Below, one piece after another: positions 12,168 to 22,078 of a DNA stretch of 64,000 bases. The stretch's first letter is position 1, and every line of letters starts with the position of its first letter. Source of the DNA: Phaeodactylum tricornutum CCAP 1055/1 (taxonomy: Eukaryota > Bacillariophyta > Bacillariophyceae > Surirellales > Neidiaceae); contig NC_011674.1 in the NCBI RefSeq assembly GCF_000150955.2, positions 971,083 through 1,035,082 of the forward strand, read 5' to 3'. Made by a program: the position numbers and the translations under genes. Below the pieces are notes generated by a model that was given only the letters and a program-made list of their open reading frames with translations, had not been told where the DNA came from and did not search any database.

Positions 12168-13016
12168 ATGCTGACTAGAGCAGGTCAAGCCATTGCCAAG
12201 ACAGTGGTGGTGTGGCGCACTACCGGGAGTCCGGCGTCTCGACTGCGTCGTGGGCAATATCGAACACTGCTCAGCAAAATATCGTGCCCGCCGTTGGATT
12301 CGGCCGTTCCGGAACGACCATGCACCATGGTGGTCGCCGAATCATTGCTCTACCCTTCCTCGTCTTCGTGGAACTCAGCCTTCAAATCGAGAGCTCCCCA
12401 AGACCACGGCATTTCGACGGGAGCCTTTTCTTGGAGTGATTCCGTGACCAACTGGAAAGCTGCCTTGGATGAGCTCAAAGCCGACTTGAGTGCTCACCAC
12501 GACGTCGTGTTCATTGCCCGTGGGCCACTGCAGTGCTGGATTGCGCAACTCTACCTGGAAAGCCATCCCTTGGCGGGCCTCATATTGGTAGATCCACTGC
12601 CTTTGGACGATCGCAACGGAATCAATCAATTCGAGTTATACTACGAAAAACACTCCTTCAAACAGAGCAAAGAGTATCATATTTTTCGCAGTATCCTGGA
12701 CGACACGACCATGTCGGCCCCAATACCGCACGCTCTGCAATTGGAAGCCGGAGCGGTACCCATGATGGTGTGGCACTCCATTCCTCGTCCAGCCTTCAAA
12801 CGCGCCGCCGATTCCACCGCCCAGCGACATTCGAATTCCAACGGTCCGTTTGGAATTGTTCCGGTCTTGCAGCTCCACCTTCCCCTCGTCAAGAGCACTC
12901 CAAACGTCCTCGGTATAAACTCTCTAGAAAACGCAAAGGGGGGTTTAGAAATGGACAAGTACGCTCGAGAAGCAGTAGATATTGCCTGCTCCTGGACGAT
13001 TGATCAGGTTCTATAA
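12168..13016 (+). CDS. Alpha/beta-hydrolase-like protein without the catalytic serine
   Basis: 282 residues, intronless. The basic Arg/Ser-rich first 50 residues could be a mitochondrial presequence. The core HDVVFIARGPLQCWIAQLYL, followed by SHPLAGLILVDPLPL, has the beta-5/elbow/helix-C/beta-6 layout of alpha/beta hydrolases. However, where the nucleophile elbow GxSxG should be the sequence is ARGPLQC, so the nucleophilic Ser is absent. The rest is poorly conserved by eye. It may be a structural or binding derivative, and the specific function is unknown. It is convergent with the PPK2-like gene, 36 nt apart. Confidence 0.55.
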   Translation: MLTRAGQAIAKTVVVWRTTGSPASRLRRGQYRTLLSKISCPPLDSAVPERPCTMVVAESLLYPSSSSWNSAFKSRAPQDHGISTGAFSWSDSVTNWKAALDELKADLSAHHDVVFIARGPLQCWIAQLYLESHPLAGLILVDPLPLDDRNGINQFELYYEKHSFKQSKEYHIFRSILDDTTMSAPIPHALQLEAGAVPMMVWHSIPRPAFKRAADSTAQRHSNSNGPFGIVPVLQLHLPLVKSTPNVLGINSLENAKGGLEMDKYAREAVDIACSWTIDQVL

Positions 13017-13052
13017 AGTTAACGCACGAAACGATTGGCCTTTATTTGAACA

Positions 13053-15900
13053 TTACGTAATATCGTCGATGTCAAAGTTCCATGTCTGGTTCGCGTACGC
13101 GTACACCAGTAAGAGCAGGAGCATGGATTGCAATACCGCTCGGGACGATAGACCGTGCTCCTTATCCTCCACAATAGTATTCGAAACGGGTTGTGTGACT
13201 TTGTCGACACGTTCCACTTTATCAACGCCCCCGAAAAACACGTTCAGCCGATCATACGCGTCGATGCGATCGTAAGGAGAATTCGAAAAGCGCTTCAGCT
13301 GGTTATAAAAGGCTTTCATAATGTTGAGACGCGCCGCATGGCGATTCGAAGTGTTCACAACGATCCAAGGATTGCTGTAACCAATCGAAGAATCTTCCTG
13401 ATCCGCTACGTGACCAACGTAATCCGTATTACGGACAACTTCCGTAAATTTTTCTAAATTCTCTTCGTACTTGTTGAAAGCAATAAAGTCGGTCGGGTCG
13501 ATGTGAGCCTCAATCTCTTGCACCCCTTCTCGAAATTGCTCGACACTGTTGGCGTCCAACCACGTGCGCAAGTCCCGTGCAATCCTTTTGTGCGCCAAGC
13601 GCTTGCCAAGCGTTCCTGCAATACTGTCGCGATCGGTCACGAAAAACACCTTGCAAAAGAGCACGCCTTCGGCGCGGCAATTGTAATCGTATGTTCGAAA
13701 CTCTTCGTACCGTTGCATCTTCTCGCTCAGTGTCGCGTCCTGGAAACCGCCGTACACAAAGTCCCCCGCCGGACCCCGATCCCACATTACCGATGCGAAT
13801 GCCGGGACTTCTTCGTCATCGTCGTACAAATCATCAGGGTATTCAAAACGTATCCGGTCCATCCAGGGCTTGGCCTTTTGTTCCGGTGTAGGTGGGCGAT
13901 TGTGCTGGGCCGTACGCACGGCGTACCCACTTTTTTCCAGGGCTTGACAAATAATGCCCCCCGTCGAAGATTTACCAGCACAATCCAATCCTTCCAGATA
14001 AAGAATAACCCTGGATGGAGCCTTTCCGAGTGTTTGCAATTTGGACACCAATTTTGACATTTTTTGTACTTTTTGTTCGATTTCTTTCCATCGAGTATTG
14101 TCTCGGCGTTGTTTATAGGATTGTCGCCCACTACGAATAAAAGCTTTGAGGCTCAATAGATCTTTGGGCGGAGATGCTGACTTTGCCCTTTGAGGACTAC
14201 GCTTACCCAAAGGCAACCGGACCGTCCCCATTATCCGGCAAGCATTGTCATAATCCTGGAGCTCACGATCGAATCGCATTTTCAAAGCGGCCCATTCTTG
14301 GGCTTGGAAAAAGGCGCCGGAGTACGTAAAGCCCTTTACGCTGGCTTCCCTAGGTGTCGCGGCATCCAAGATTGTGCCGTCCGACGTGTCCGTAACTCGA
14401 TTGATGTAAAAGTCGCTCCTCCGTTCCAGAAGGATGTAGCGTGGCATTTCGTCGAGAATACTTGGACCGTAAGGTGTGATGTGTAGCATGACAATTTGAT
14501 CCGTTCGTTGCATACGGTAGACAGCTCTACCACCCGAGCCACTGCCAAATACCTGGAAACCCAACTTGGACAATGCCTGACGCGTTTCTTCGGGATCCAT
14601 ACCGTGTCCGACACCTTCAGCTACAAGGCGTGCGAGGTTTAAGAGATCGGGGTCGAGATTTGTATCCTGGTACACTCCCGCTTTTTGGTGAAAGTGCATG
14701 ATGCTTTGGACCGACTTCCAACGGTAGTTGGCGTACTTATACGTGTTGAAGGTCTAAAGACAGGGCAGGGAACGAATGAGAAACGATCCATAACATCGTG
14801 GTATTTGATAGATGCAGAAACATCCATAGCCACGTGCAGTCCAAGCATAAGTACAAATTACTTACCAATTGACGCCCGAGGCGAGAGCCTTGGAAGGATG
14901 CGACGAAAGGAAGAATCGCTCGCAGAAATCCCATGACCACAACTACGGGACGTGATTGGACAGAAATATACGGTGCAATAACGACGGCGGAAAGGGGAAA
15001 GGCGATGAATTTGGCCGACCAATCGACGAAATCTCGAGCCCAATAGCGACTACAGCGATTCCCAATAAAGGCACTGGCAAGGGGGGGAAAGAGAAAATAC
15101 GACAGAGCGATCAGTGGAGAATTTCATGGCTACCACGCACAACGAGAAGGCTTGCATACTCCAACCGATCAGGCAAGTGTATACATATGCAAAATTGCAG
15201 TGCCTTACTTACAATGTTTCGGCAATCCCGACTTCGTACAAGCGATTGTCGACCTTGGCTTCCCAAGCGCGTGCGACGGCCAAGACGATACGTAGACTTC
15301 GCGTGAAGGGGTGCACGTCTTGTAGGAAGGGTCGGATGGGTCCGCCTTGTCCGATCCGTTTGACCACTTTCAAAGCCTGCTTGGCCTGTTTCTTCTTACT
15401 GACATCGTAAGCCTGCATCATGGCCCAGTTCAAATCATCGTAACAGAACATGAGACCACCTGCAAGGCGAAGAAGCAGACGACTGGTTTTCCACCAGTGG
15501 CGGACTTTATTCAAGCAAACACAGCGAGAGAAATACGCATTGTTTTGAGATGTGTGCACTACCAATGTCATAGAACATGAACTGTCATAATCCAAATGCG
15601 TGCGCGAATGCAAAACGTACATTGGTTCAACTGATATATAAAAAAATTGCGGTGACGTTTCCCACGGCGTTCCGGCGGCAACGTTGGGCTCGTGCGAGGA
15701 TGTTGGTGCGAATAGTGATGCTCCTGAGTGAACAAGGCGTGCACGAGCTCGGCAATTTCGTGTTCGACTTCCCTCGGCACGTAACTAGGCTTACCGACGA
15801 GCAACAACTGACGCTCCTCCCTCGATCCGTCGGCTTTGTTGTACAACGAAACAAAGCCGTCTTCGATTGCCGCAGCTTTCTTGGGATACAACGAGGCCAT
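13053..15900 (-). CDS. PPK2-like polyphosphate kinase domain protein with membrane segments (four exons)
   Basis: Exons are 15621-15900, 15213-15504, 14866-15073 and 13053-14753; all three introns (116, 139, 112 nt) have GT...AG ends and the reading phases join exactly, giving 826 residues. The C-terminal half is the PPK2 P-loop fold: Walker A LEGLDCAGKSS (about residues 513-523), a lid region TAQHNRPPTPEQKAKPW, and the Walker-B-like MWDRGPAGDFVYG (about 583-595), where PPK2 has FDRSWY. PPK2 enzymes phosphorylate nucleotides from polyphosphate or the reverse. The N-terminal 280 residues contain hydrophobic segments (FIAFPLSAVIAPYISV, VVVMGFLRAILPFVASF), and LQSMLLLLLVYAYA near the C-terminus is a probable membrane anchor. 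The N-terminal part matches nothing I can name. Membrane location is inference. Confidence 0.82.
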
Positions 15901-16370
15901 CGTACGGCAGAATGCAGCGATGGAGTGCGCGTAACGAAGCGATCAACGGGTAGTCTCGGCAAAGGAACGACTCCCTCTAGACGAAAGGAAATGGTCTTGT
16001 CCGAGCTTGGAACTTACTGTTGCATTAATCCTGAGTTTGAGATGTGGGGGTGTCACACGGAATGTAACTATCTGACGGAACGAAACCCGCCAACCGACAC
16101 AAAACTGCTAGCAATATCCGCAAAAGATACGCTTCGCTCCCTGTCAGTTTCTTGCCCTACCCTATAATTTTGACATGCCAGTCACGTTTCTTACGGGAAT
16201 ACTCTCGGTGCCAAATCATCCCAAACGCGAAACGAGTCGTTAAATGGTAAGTTCGATGACCATGGCGAAGCACTTGCGTTGCGTAGTGGATCGAATGTTC
16301 TTTTGAAAATCCAGTGTCACTGAAGGATATAGCGCTGGGAACGACACAATAACGAGATATTGCTGCATCC
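15901..16370. promoter_or_regulatory. Divergent intergenic region
   Basis: About 470 nt between two divergent starts. It contains CTTACTGTTG near 16013, CCTGTCAG near 16141 and AGTGTCACTG near 16314. No other gene is supported. Confidence 0.3.
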
Positions 16371-17201
16371 ATGAAGCGTGGCCTAGGGACCCTCGTCAAT
16401 GGTGTCCTCGTCAGTGTGGCGTTCCTTCCAATCGGCATTGCGTTCTCGCCACGTCCTTTGTTACTTCGAGAAGCCTTACGTAGGACACTCGCAAGCCGAC
16501 GCTTGTCATGTCCGTTGTTGCCTCTAAAAGTAACAAAATTGTCGAGAATGGCGAGCGCTGATGCGTCGGACGATTCCACAGTACAAATGCCGCCTCCTCT
16601 TGTGCTTCACCACACCGCATTGAAAACACGAAACATTACCCGAGCCGTACAATTCTATTCGCTCTTAGGATACAGCGTGACGACCAAGTTTCGAGCTGGT
16701 CCCGCTCGTGCGGCTTGGTTGGAACTGGACAGAGACCCTCTGAGTAGCCACAATGGTACCCATAGAGCCATCAGTGCAGCTGCTACACACGCTCGTCTGG
16801 AACTCATTGAAGTACCGTCGTACGTGCTGAACGAAAGGCCCAATACGCAACATCGTGCGCTGGATTTGATGCAGCGACAAGATTTTCTGGGATACAACCA
16901 TGTTGCTTTGGATGTGACCCGACAAATTCAGTACACCAACTTGCCCGACCTATCATCCTGGATTGCCCGATTGAACGAAACGAGTATAGAGCGGTTCCGC
17001 AAAAGTCTGCGGGTGGCACTAGAGCCTCAACAGCAAATCATTGGAACAGGTGTCTACGAATTGGCCTTTCTGTTCGATACGGATGGATGCTTGGTCGAGC
17101 TGTTGCACCACCAATCGGAACTGTCACAAACTATTGAATCGGGCTGGGAAGCGTGGACTGGCCAAGGCTTTGTCGGAGTCAATATCAATAGGGAAGAATA
17201 G
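16371..17201 (+). CDS. Plastid-targeted VOC/glyoxalase-superfamily protein
   Basis: 276 residues. An N-terminal signal (VLVSVAFLPIGIAF-SPRP) with the plastid phenylalanine motif is followed by an Arg/Leu transit segment. The body is two beta-alpha-beta-beta-beta modules of the vicinal oxygen chelate fold: VLHHTALKTRNITRAVQFYS with GYSVTTKF and ARLELIEVP, then GYNHVALDV and YELAFLFDTDGCLVELLHH. His and Glu occupy the usual metal-ligand positions (LHHTAL, LELIEV, NHVALDV, LVELL). The substrate cannot be told; glyoxalase I, dioxygenase and resistance proteins share this fold. Confidence 0.8.
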   Translation: MKRGLGTLVNGVLVSVAFLPIGIAFSPRPLLLREALRRTLASRRLSCPLLPLKVTKLSRMASADASDDSTVQMPPPLVLHHTALKTRNITRAVQFYSLLGYSVTTKFRAGPARAAWLELDRDPLSSHNGTHRAISAAATHARLELIEVPSYVLNERPNTQHRALDLMQRQDFLGYNHVALDVTRQIQYTNLPDLSSWIARLNETSIERFRKSLRVALEPQQQIIGTGVYELAFLFDTDGCLVELLHHQSELSQTIESGWEAWTGQGFVGVNINREE

Positions 17202-17637
17202 GCTGGGTGGATCTGTTGTGTCACAGGGATACACACATCTCAAATCCATACACCACACGTCCATAGGCTGTTTCCGTCTTTGCGCGGACTCGTCGCCATT
17301 GAGATCCGGTTTCTTTCTTCCAACGAGTACCATCGGAACGACCATAAAACCAGGGCACGATGAAGCGGTCTCGAACGAAATCTTATTCTACAGCGAAACA
17401 ACGTCCACTCTTGCCATACGGTGTCCACAGCCTAATCGCGCGACATTGGGAGAGCGTACCTACCTAAATACGTCTTTCTAAGCGGTAGCGGGCAAACCAT
17501 GGTTGTTTGCTCCTTCCGATAGCGGTAGGGTAACTTTGGCTTACATAGTTCGTACGTTGCCACGTGCGTTTGTGGATAACTTGTCTAGCCCTCGCCCACA
17601 ATACGGTAGTCTTCACTCACAACAAGTAGAAAATGAT
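17202..17637. other. Convergent 3' spacer
   Basis: About 435 nt between convergent genes. Overlapping ORFs here have no recognisable domain and look incidental. Nothing else is seen. Confidence 0.3.
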
Positions 17638-18317
17638 TCAGTATCGGGGCGGTGGCATACCTCGTCCCATTCCAGGCGGTGGCATACCCGCGCCCGGTGG
17701 TGGGGGTGGCGGTGGCGGAAATGTTCCTCCGGCACCACCAATCCCGTGAATTGGCGCCGCACCCAGCCCTACCGGCGGAGCCCCGGGTGGGGCCATGGAA
17801 GGTACACCGCGTCCGGCACCCCGAGCCATACCGGGACCGCCCGGTGTCAGTTTTCCCATTGTTGACGGTGGCGGTGGGCCTTCGACGGCTAAACTAACGA
17901 CGTTTTCTCCGCGAATAAGGACCAAGCCCAAACTGCGTTTTTCCGTTCGTTCTTCCAGCAGAGCGGCGCCACCTTTGGATTTCAACGTACGGAATTCTTC
18001 GGCTTCGGATAAGACGAGATTTAGGTGCTTGTCAAACGCAAGAAAGGTTCCCACAATTGACCTTCCATCGTGAAGTGTTACGCGGAGACGGTGCTCGACG
18101 TACCGCAATAGCTTACTTCCCTTTCCGGTTGGCTGTAGAAAACAACGACCAAAGCCGAGTGTATACGTGAGAGACAGGGTAAGGCCGAACCACAAAGCAT
18201 TCCAATTCCAGTTACCGTATAATTCTTTGCGGAGCAGCAATTTAGCGAATATTGCAGCTAGGTAAAGATGTACGCATTCTCTTTTGTTGCACTCGCACTC
18301 GCACTCGCACTCACCAT
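17638..18317 (-). CDS. SmB: Spliceosomal Sm protein B (SmB), start codon isolated by an intron
   Basis: Core component of the Sm ring on U1, U2, U4 and U5 snRNPs. Exon 1 contributes only ATG (18315-18317), followed at once by donor GTGAGT. A 182-nt intron (18133-18314) ends in TTTTCTACAG, and exon 2 (17638-18132) opens with PTGKGSKLLRYVEHR, which aligns with the N-terminus of SmB. Sm1 is LLRYVEHRLRVTLHDGRSIVGTFLAFDKHLNLVLSEAEEF; Sm2 is LGLVLIRGENVVSLAVEGPP. The tail is Gly/Pro/Met-rich with an eight-Pro run and PPPGMGRGMPPPR, as in other SmB proteins. Predicted length is 165 residues. Without the intron the protein would lack its normal start. Confidence 0.93.
18258..18314 (-). repeat. Short (GAGTGC)n tandem repeat at the SmB intron donor
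   Basis: Read on the minus strand, the intron begins GTGAGTGCGAGTGCGAGTGC, about four hexamer units overlapping the 5' splice site (roughly 18291-18314). The repeat makes several potential GT donors within 25 bases. Confidence 0.7.
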
Positions 18318-18694
18318 GGTCTTATCTATCTCGGGTAAACAGAGTGTAATTCTGTAGAGGAACCGAGTCCTCGCTGTCTCGCGGTTTGCCAATTGTAGTA
18401 GATTGGCACTCGATCCGCTTTGCGAATGACGGAGATCAATTCCCGAGCCGGTAACGATTCCGTATTCTAGACTCCATTCCCGTTTCCGACTGCGTACATT
18501 TTCACTGTCAGTCTCGAATTTACTGTGATTCACGGAAGTTCGAGACCAAATTTCTATATTTACGTGACATCGCATCACCTATTATTTGAAGAGTTCGATC
18601 CTTGTGGCAGTGTTCGGACCATGGCTGTCGTGCCTCACACTAAGCTGCGCCAATTCCAATTCCTTGTTTTACCGTTTCCAGTATACTACTCGGA
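18318..18694. promoter_or_regulatory. Divergent intergenic region (SmB / mARC)
   Basis: About 375 nt between divergent starts. It contains TTCACTGTCAG (18501-18511) and TTTACTGTGATTCACGG (about 18519-18535), among the clearest examples of the recurring ACTGT motif. Confidence 0.4.
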
Positions 18695-19959
18695 ATGGAC
18701 TTTTTCGAAGAAGTACTGAGGAAAATCGGAAACAGGCCTCTGCTGATTTCTTCGACGATCCTCGCGATTGTCTTCCTTGCGAATCGATTGTTAATTGTCC
18801 GTGCCGTTTCAAGCATTGCCAGTCGCTTGTACCTACATACCTTCGTCGTAGGTGCTACGCACAATCCAGACGAACCGCAAATTACCGTGAGTGGTCTCTA
18901 TATACACCCCGGTACGTGTTGCCATCGCAATGCTCTACGAACGTTGTATTTTTCGAACGGCATACAGTAATTCCAAAAGGAAATGCTCACCTTAATCAAC
19001 CCGTCGGCCTTCCTTCTTCCAACTCATCATCTGCAGTCAAGTCACTCCGACCCGTCTCCGTCAAATTTGCCACCTTGGATACCAAAGGATTTGTCGACGA
19101 CCGTCGATACATGCTGGTAACACCGGCACCGCTTCCCGCGTGGGGTTCTTTCGGATCCCACGATCCGACCCACCGCTTCTTGACGCAGCGGCAGTGTCCG
19201 AGTCTGGCCACGGTGGTGGCGGAACTCCAAGACGGAACGCTTCGTCTTTCTTCCTTCAAATTGCCGAATGAATCGGTAAGTATTTCCGTGACTCCGCTAC
19301 CGGGAAGCGCGCTGTATCGAGCCACTTTGTGGAGCGATATGGTACAAGTCCGAGACATGGGTGAACAAGTCGCCGCATTTATGCAAAAGTTGGTCAATCA
19401 AGACAATGCAATGCCGGACGAATTGAAAGATTCCGTACGTGTCGTGACGCAAGATAGGCGAGATGGCCGTATCGCGGACGACAAGTACGTGCCGGCATCG
19501 GCGCGAACATCGACCGGCAGAACTCCGTCGGTGGCACTCACTGACGGTTTTCCGATTCTGCTGGCGTGCGAAGCATCCTTGGACGAATTGAATCGTCGGC
19601 TCCAACAAAAAGGCAAGGGGAGCCTGCCGATGAGTCGGTTTCGTCCCAACATTGTCCTTTCGGGAACGATGCCGTTCGAAGAAGACCATTGGAAAGTGAT
19701 TGCCATCGATGGAGTATTGTTTCATATTGTTAAAGGCTGCCCAAGATGCAAACAATCCTGTACGGATCAACAAACGGGTGATGTCACGGATGAGCCCTTG
19801 GCAACCATGGCTGAGTTCCGTGCCTTGCAACCCGGCAACAAGGATAACCTGTACTTTGCCCAAAACGTATTGTCCGCTCCAGGCTCGAACAGGAAGCGCA
19901 TTTCCGTCGGCGCCCGTGTGCAAGTGCTTCAACGCGGTGATCCCGTGTGGGAAGAATAG
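18695..19959 (+). CDS. mARC-type MOSC-domain molybdenum cofactor protein
   Basis: Two exons, 18695-18911 and 19037-19959, with a 125-nt intron; the join restores the conserved HPVKSLRPV motif. 379 residues. A single N-terminal hydrophobic anchor (LLISSTILAIVFLANRLLIV) suits outer-membrane attachment, as in animal mitochondrial amidoxime reducing component. The MOSC N-terminal beta-barrel (VSGLYIHPVKSLR, then GFVDDRRYMLV) is followed by the MOSC domain, with RFRPNIVLSGTMPFEEDHW and the molybdenum-ligand region VKGCPRCKQSCTDQQTG. Known relatives reduce N-hydroxylated compounds using cytochrome b5 and its reductase. The assignment rests on motif order and spacing. Confidence 0.9.
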
Positions 19960-20202
19960 AAGATTCGTTAACCGGGAACGCCATTTCTGCACTCTTTGTT
20001 GCTTGTTTGACTGCGAAACGCGTGGACTCGTGGCTGCGGTCGGACTCTATTCCGGCACACATGGTATTGTAACCGAATACTGACAAGGAAGTGGGTGTGG
20101 TCACGTTTGGAATAGCATAGCCCCACACATTCCACGTTTCTATAATGTGTTACTTTTTATGAATTTGTGGCATACTGTTCGTTTCTGCTCACCAAGCCAG
20201 TT

Positions 20203-21296
20203 CTAAAAGACGCGAGGACCCACAATGGTAACCCAGACAATGGCGTAGATTAGATACGTTAGCCAGGATAGATTGAAACGAACAAAGTGTGGGAGATTGC
20301 CTTTGCCTATGCAGGTTCCCATCCAGGCCTGTTTGGAAGGAAACGTAAACGTGACGTAAGGTAACGGCAAGCAAAGGATGGTGAGGACGAAAGTCTCGTC
20401 AAAAAAGGCTTAATTTCACCGCCGGCATTCCAATGTCCGGCCATTGCTCTGTAACGTACACAGTGATGATCAAAGCCTGCCACGCACACGTTACAGTCGG
20501 GACAGTGTGCCCCGTCCGGAGGTTGGTACTCTTGACAAAAGTCACACCAACGGTGTTGTCGAGTAACGTTGGTCCCCCGATCGGCCGACAGAAGGACCAC
20601 GCCGGGATCGCGAAAGGCGGTATTGCCCAAGTGGTAGGTTACGACCATCATCCAAAGAGCACAAAGGCCGGCCGTCCCGACCCCGATTTCTCGCAGACTA
20701 ACGCGTATAAAGTGCACAGACGCACCGACAAGCAAGGCGAGGACGACTGGGGGTCCAAACGTGTGTGGTCCCCGGATGCCCCAGCCAGTCTGGTACAAGA
20801 GTCGCGGTGCAAAGATCCGCATGTTACCAACGGTTTGGGCGGGAGCGCACCAACCAGGCAGCGGGTCAATATCGGTAGCAACCGTGTTTGCGCCAGCAAC
20901 GACGAGAGTATCGGTCGGGTGTAAAAGTCGTTGCATGTCGTGAATTTCTTCCTCCTGTTCGTCTTCTTCATCCAGGGTATCTTCACTTTTGGAGGCTTTT
21001 ATTCTCGTGGGAATTTCGTGTGTTGCGGCATTGCTGTCCTCCATTTCGATTTCCAAAGCTTCGATAGTTCGACGCAGCGGGATACGACGATTCGCTTCCA
21101 CGTCGTCGTTGTCATCATCGTGAGCAGCAGTCGGTATGGTGGTCGCGGGGACGGAGTCACCCCCAGTGAGACTCGTGGATTGCGCAGGCGTCTCCGGTAT
21201 CTGCGCTTGGGTGGGATTGTTTTGTTCGTGGGAGGCGGACACCATGGCACCGGCTGTCTCCGCTGGGGGGTTGGTGTACGTCGTTTCTTCCGGCAT
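20203..21296 (-). CDS. DHHC-type protein S-acyltransferase (palmitoyltransferase)
   Basis: Exon 1 is 20460-21296 and exon 2 is 20203-20328, with a 131-nt intron (20329-20459). The splice falls right after the catalytic cysteine: ...GFDHHC joined to [11 protein letters not shown], rebuilding the DHHC-cysteine-rich-domain consensus. 320 residues. The first 150 are acidic and Thr/Pro-rich and probably disordered. Two membrane segments follow ([37 protein letters not shown]), then the CRD ([31 protein letters not shown]). Only one membrane segment ([17 protein letters not shown]) follows it, so the protein is shorter than the usual four-pass enzymes and lacks TTxE and PaCCT motifs. Unspliced, the frame would read through past the DHHC with no CIG motif. 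Confidence 0.87.
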
Positions 21297-22078
21297 GGTG
21301 TATGGGAAGAATAGAGACGCCTGCTGTTCAATTTTTGTGCTTTTTCTTTGTTCTCGTCGAGTATATGCGTGACTACAGACAGTGAACTCTTCGACTTATT
21401 GTGAGCGACGGTTGGTCACCTACCTACCTACCTACCTTTTTCTGTCTATCTGTCTGTCTATCTATCTATTGCCGCAGTTGCTGCTACTTCTCGGATCATT
21501 GTGTGGTGCGGATCGTATCTTGGGCGGGCAAGTTTGATGGAGTTGTCCAGTGTTGGGACTTACAGCTATCACTGTCAATCATACTACCCTCTAGCTACCT
21601 AGTCGTAGTTAGTAGCAACTACGACGGTACGAAACGAACCGATCGAACTCACCGTCCACGGGAAGAAAACCGGGCTTAGTGGTGCCCGTTGATTTGCATC
21701 ACGTTTGGGTGCCGTCGTGGATTCTGTACCGCTACACAACTTGCCGTACTGTAGGATGCGGAATCGTGATATCCTTCGGACTCACAACTCAGTAATATAT
21801 GTGTCGTACACGACATATACCAACTCATCGAGTGCGATGGAGAGGGGGGGGGGGTATTACGGTAGAGGTACCTCACAGTCACCTACTTTCCTGGTACCGT
21901 ACGAGTCCAACTTCCTCTTGATCCCAGTGAGCCCAGCGCATACAGTTAAAAATGCAAAACTACTGTGAGTGTGCCGGGTAGAAAGAGAAACCGCAATCCA
22001 CACTCCACAACCCGCAATTCTTGTGTCTTGTTAGTAAGTTCGTTCTAGGTGAGTGTTGCCGGCAAAACAAGCTAGACA
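21297..22078. promoter_or_regulatory. Divergent intergenic region with microsatellites
   Basis: About 780 nt between divergent starts. It holds an (ACCT)n array at about 21417-21436, a CTGT/CTAT tetranucleotide array at about 21442-21468, a poly-G run near 21845-21853, and ATCACTGTCAATC at about 21567-21580 plus ACAGACAGTGAA near 21375. No coding region is convincing. Confidence 0.45.
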
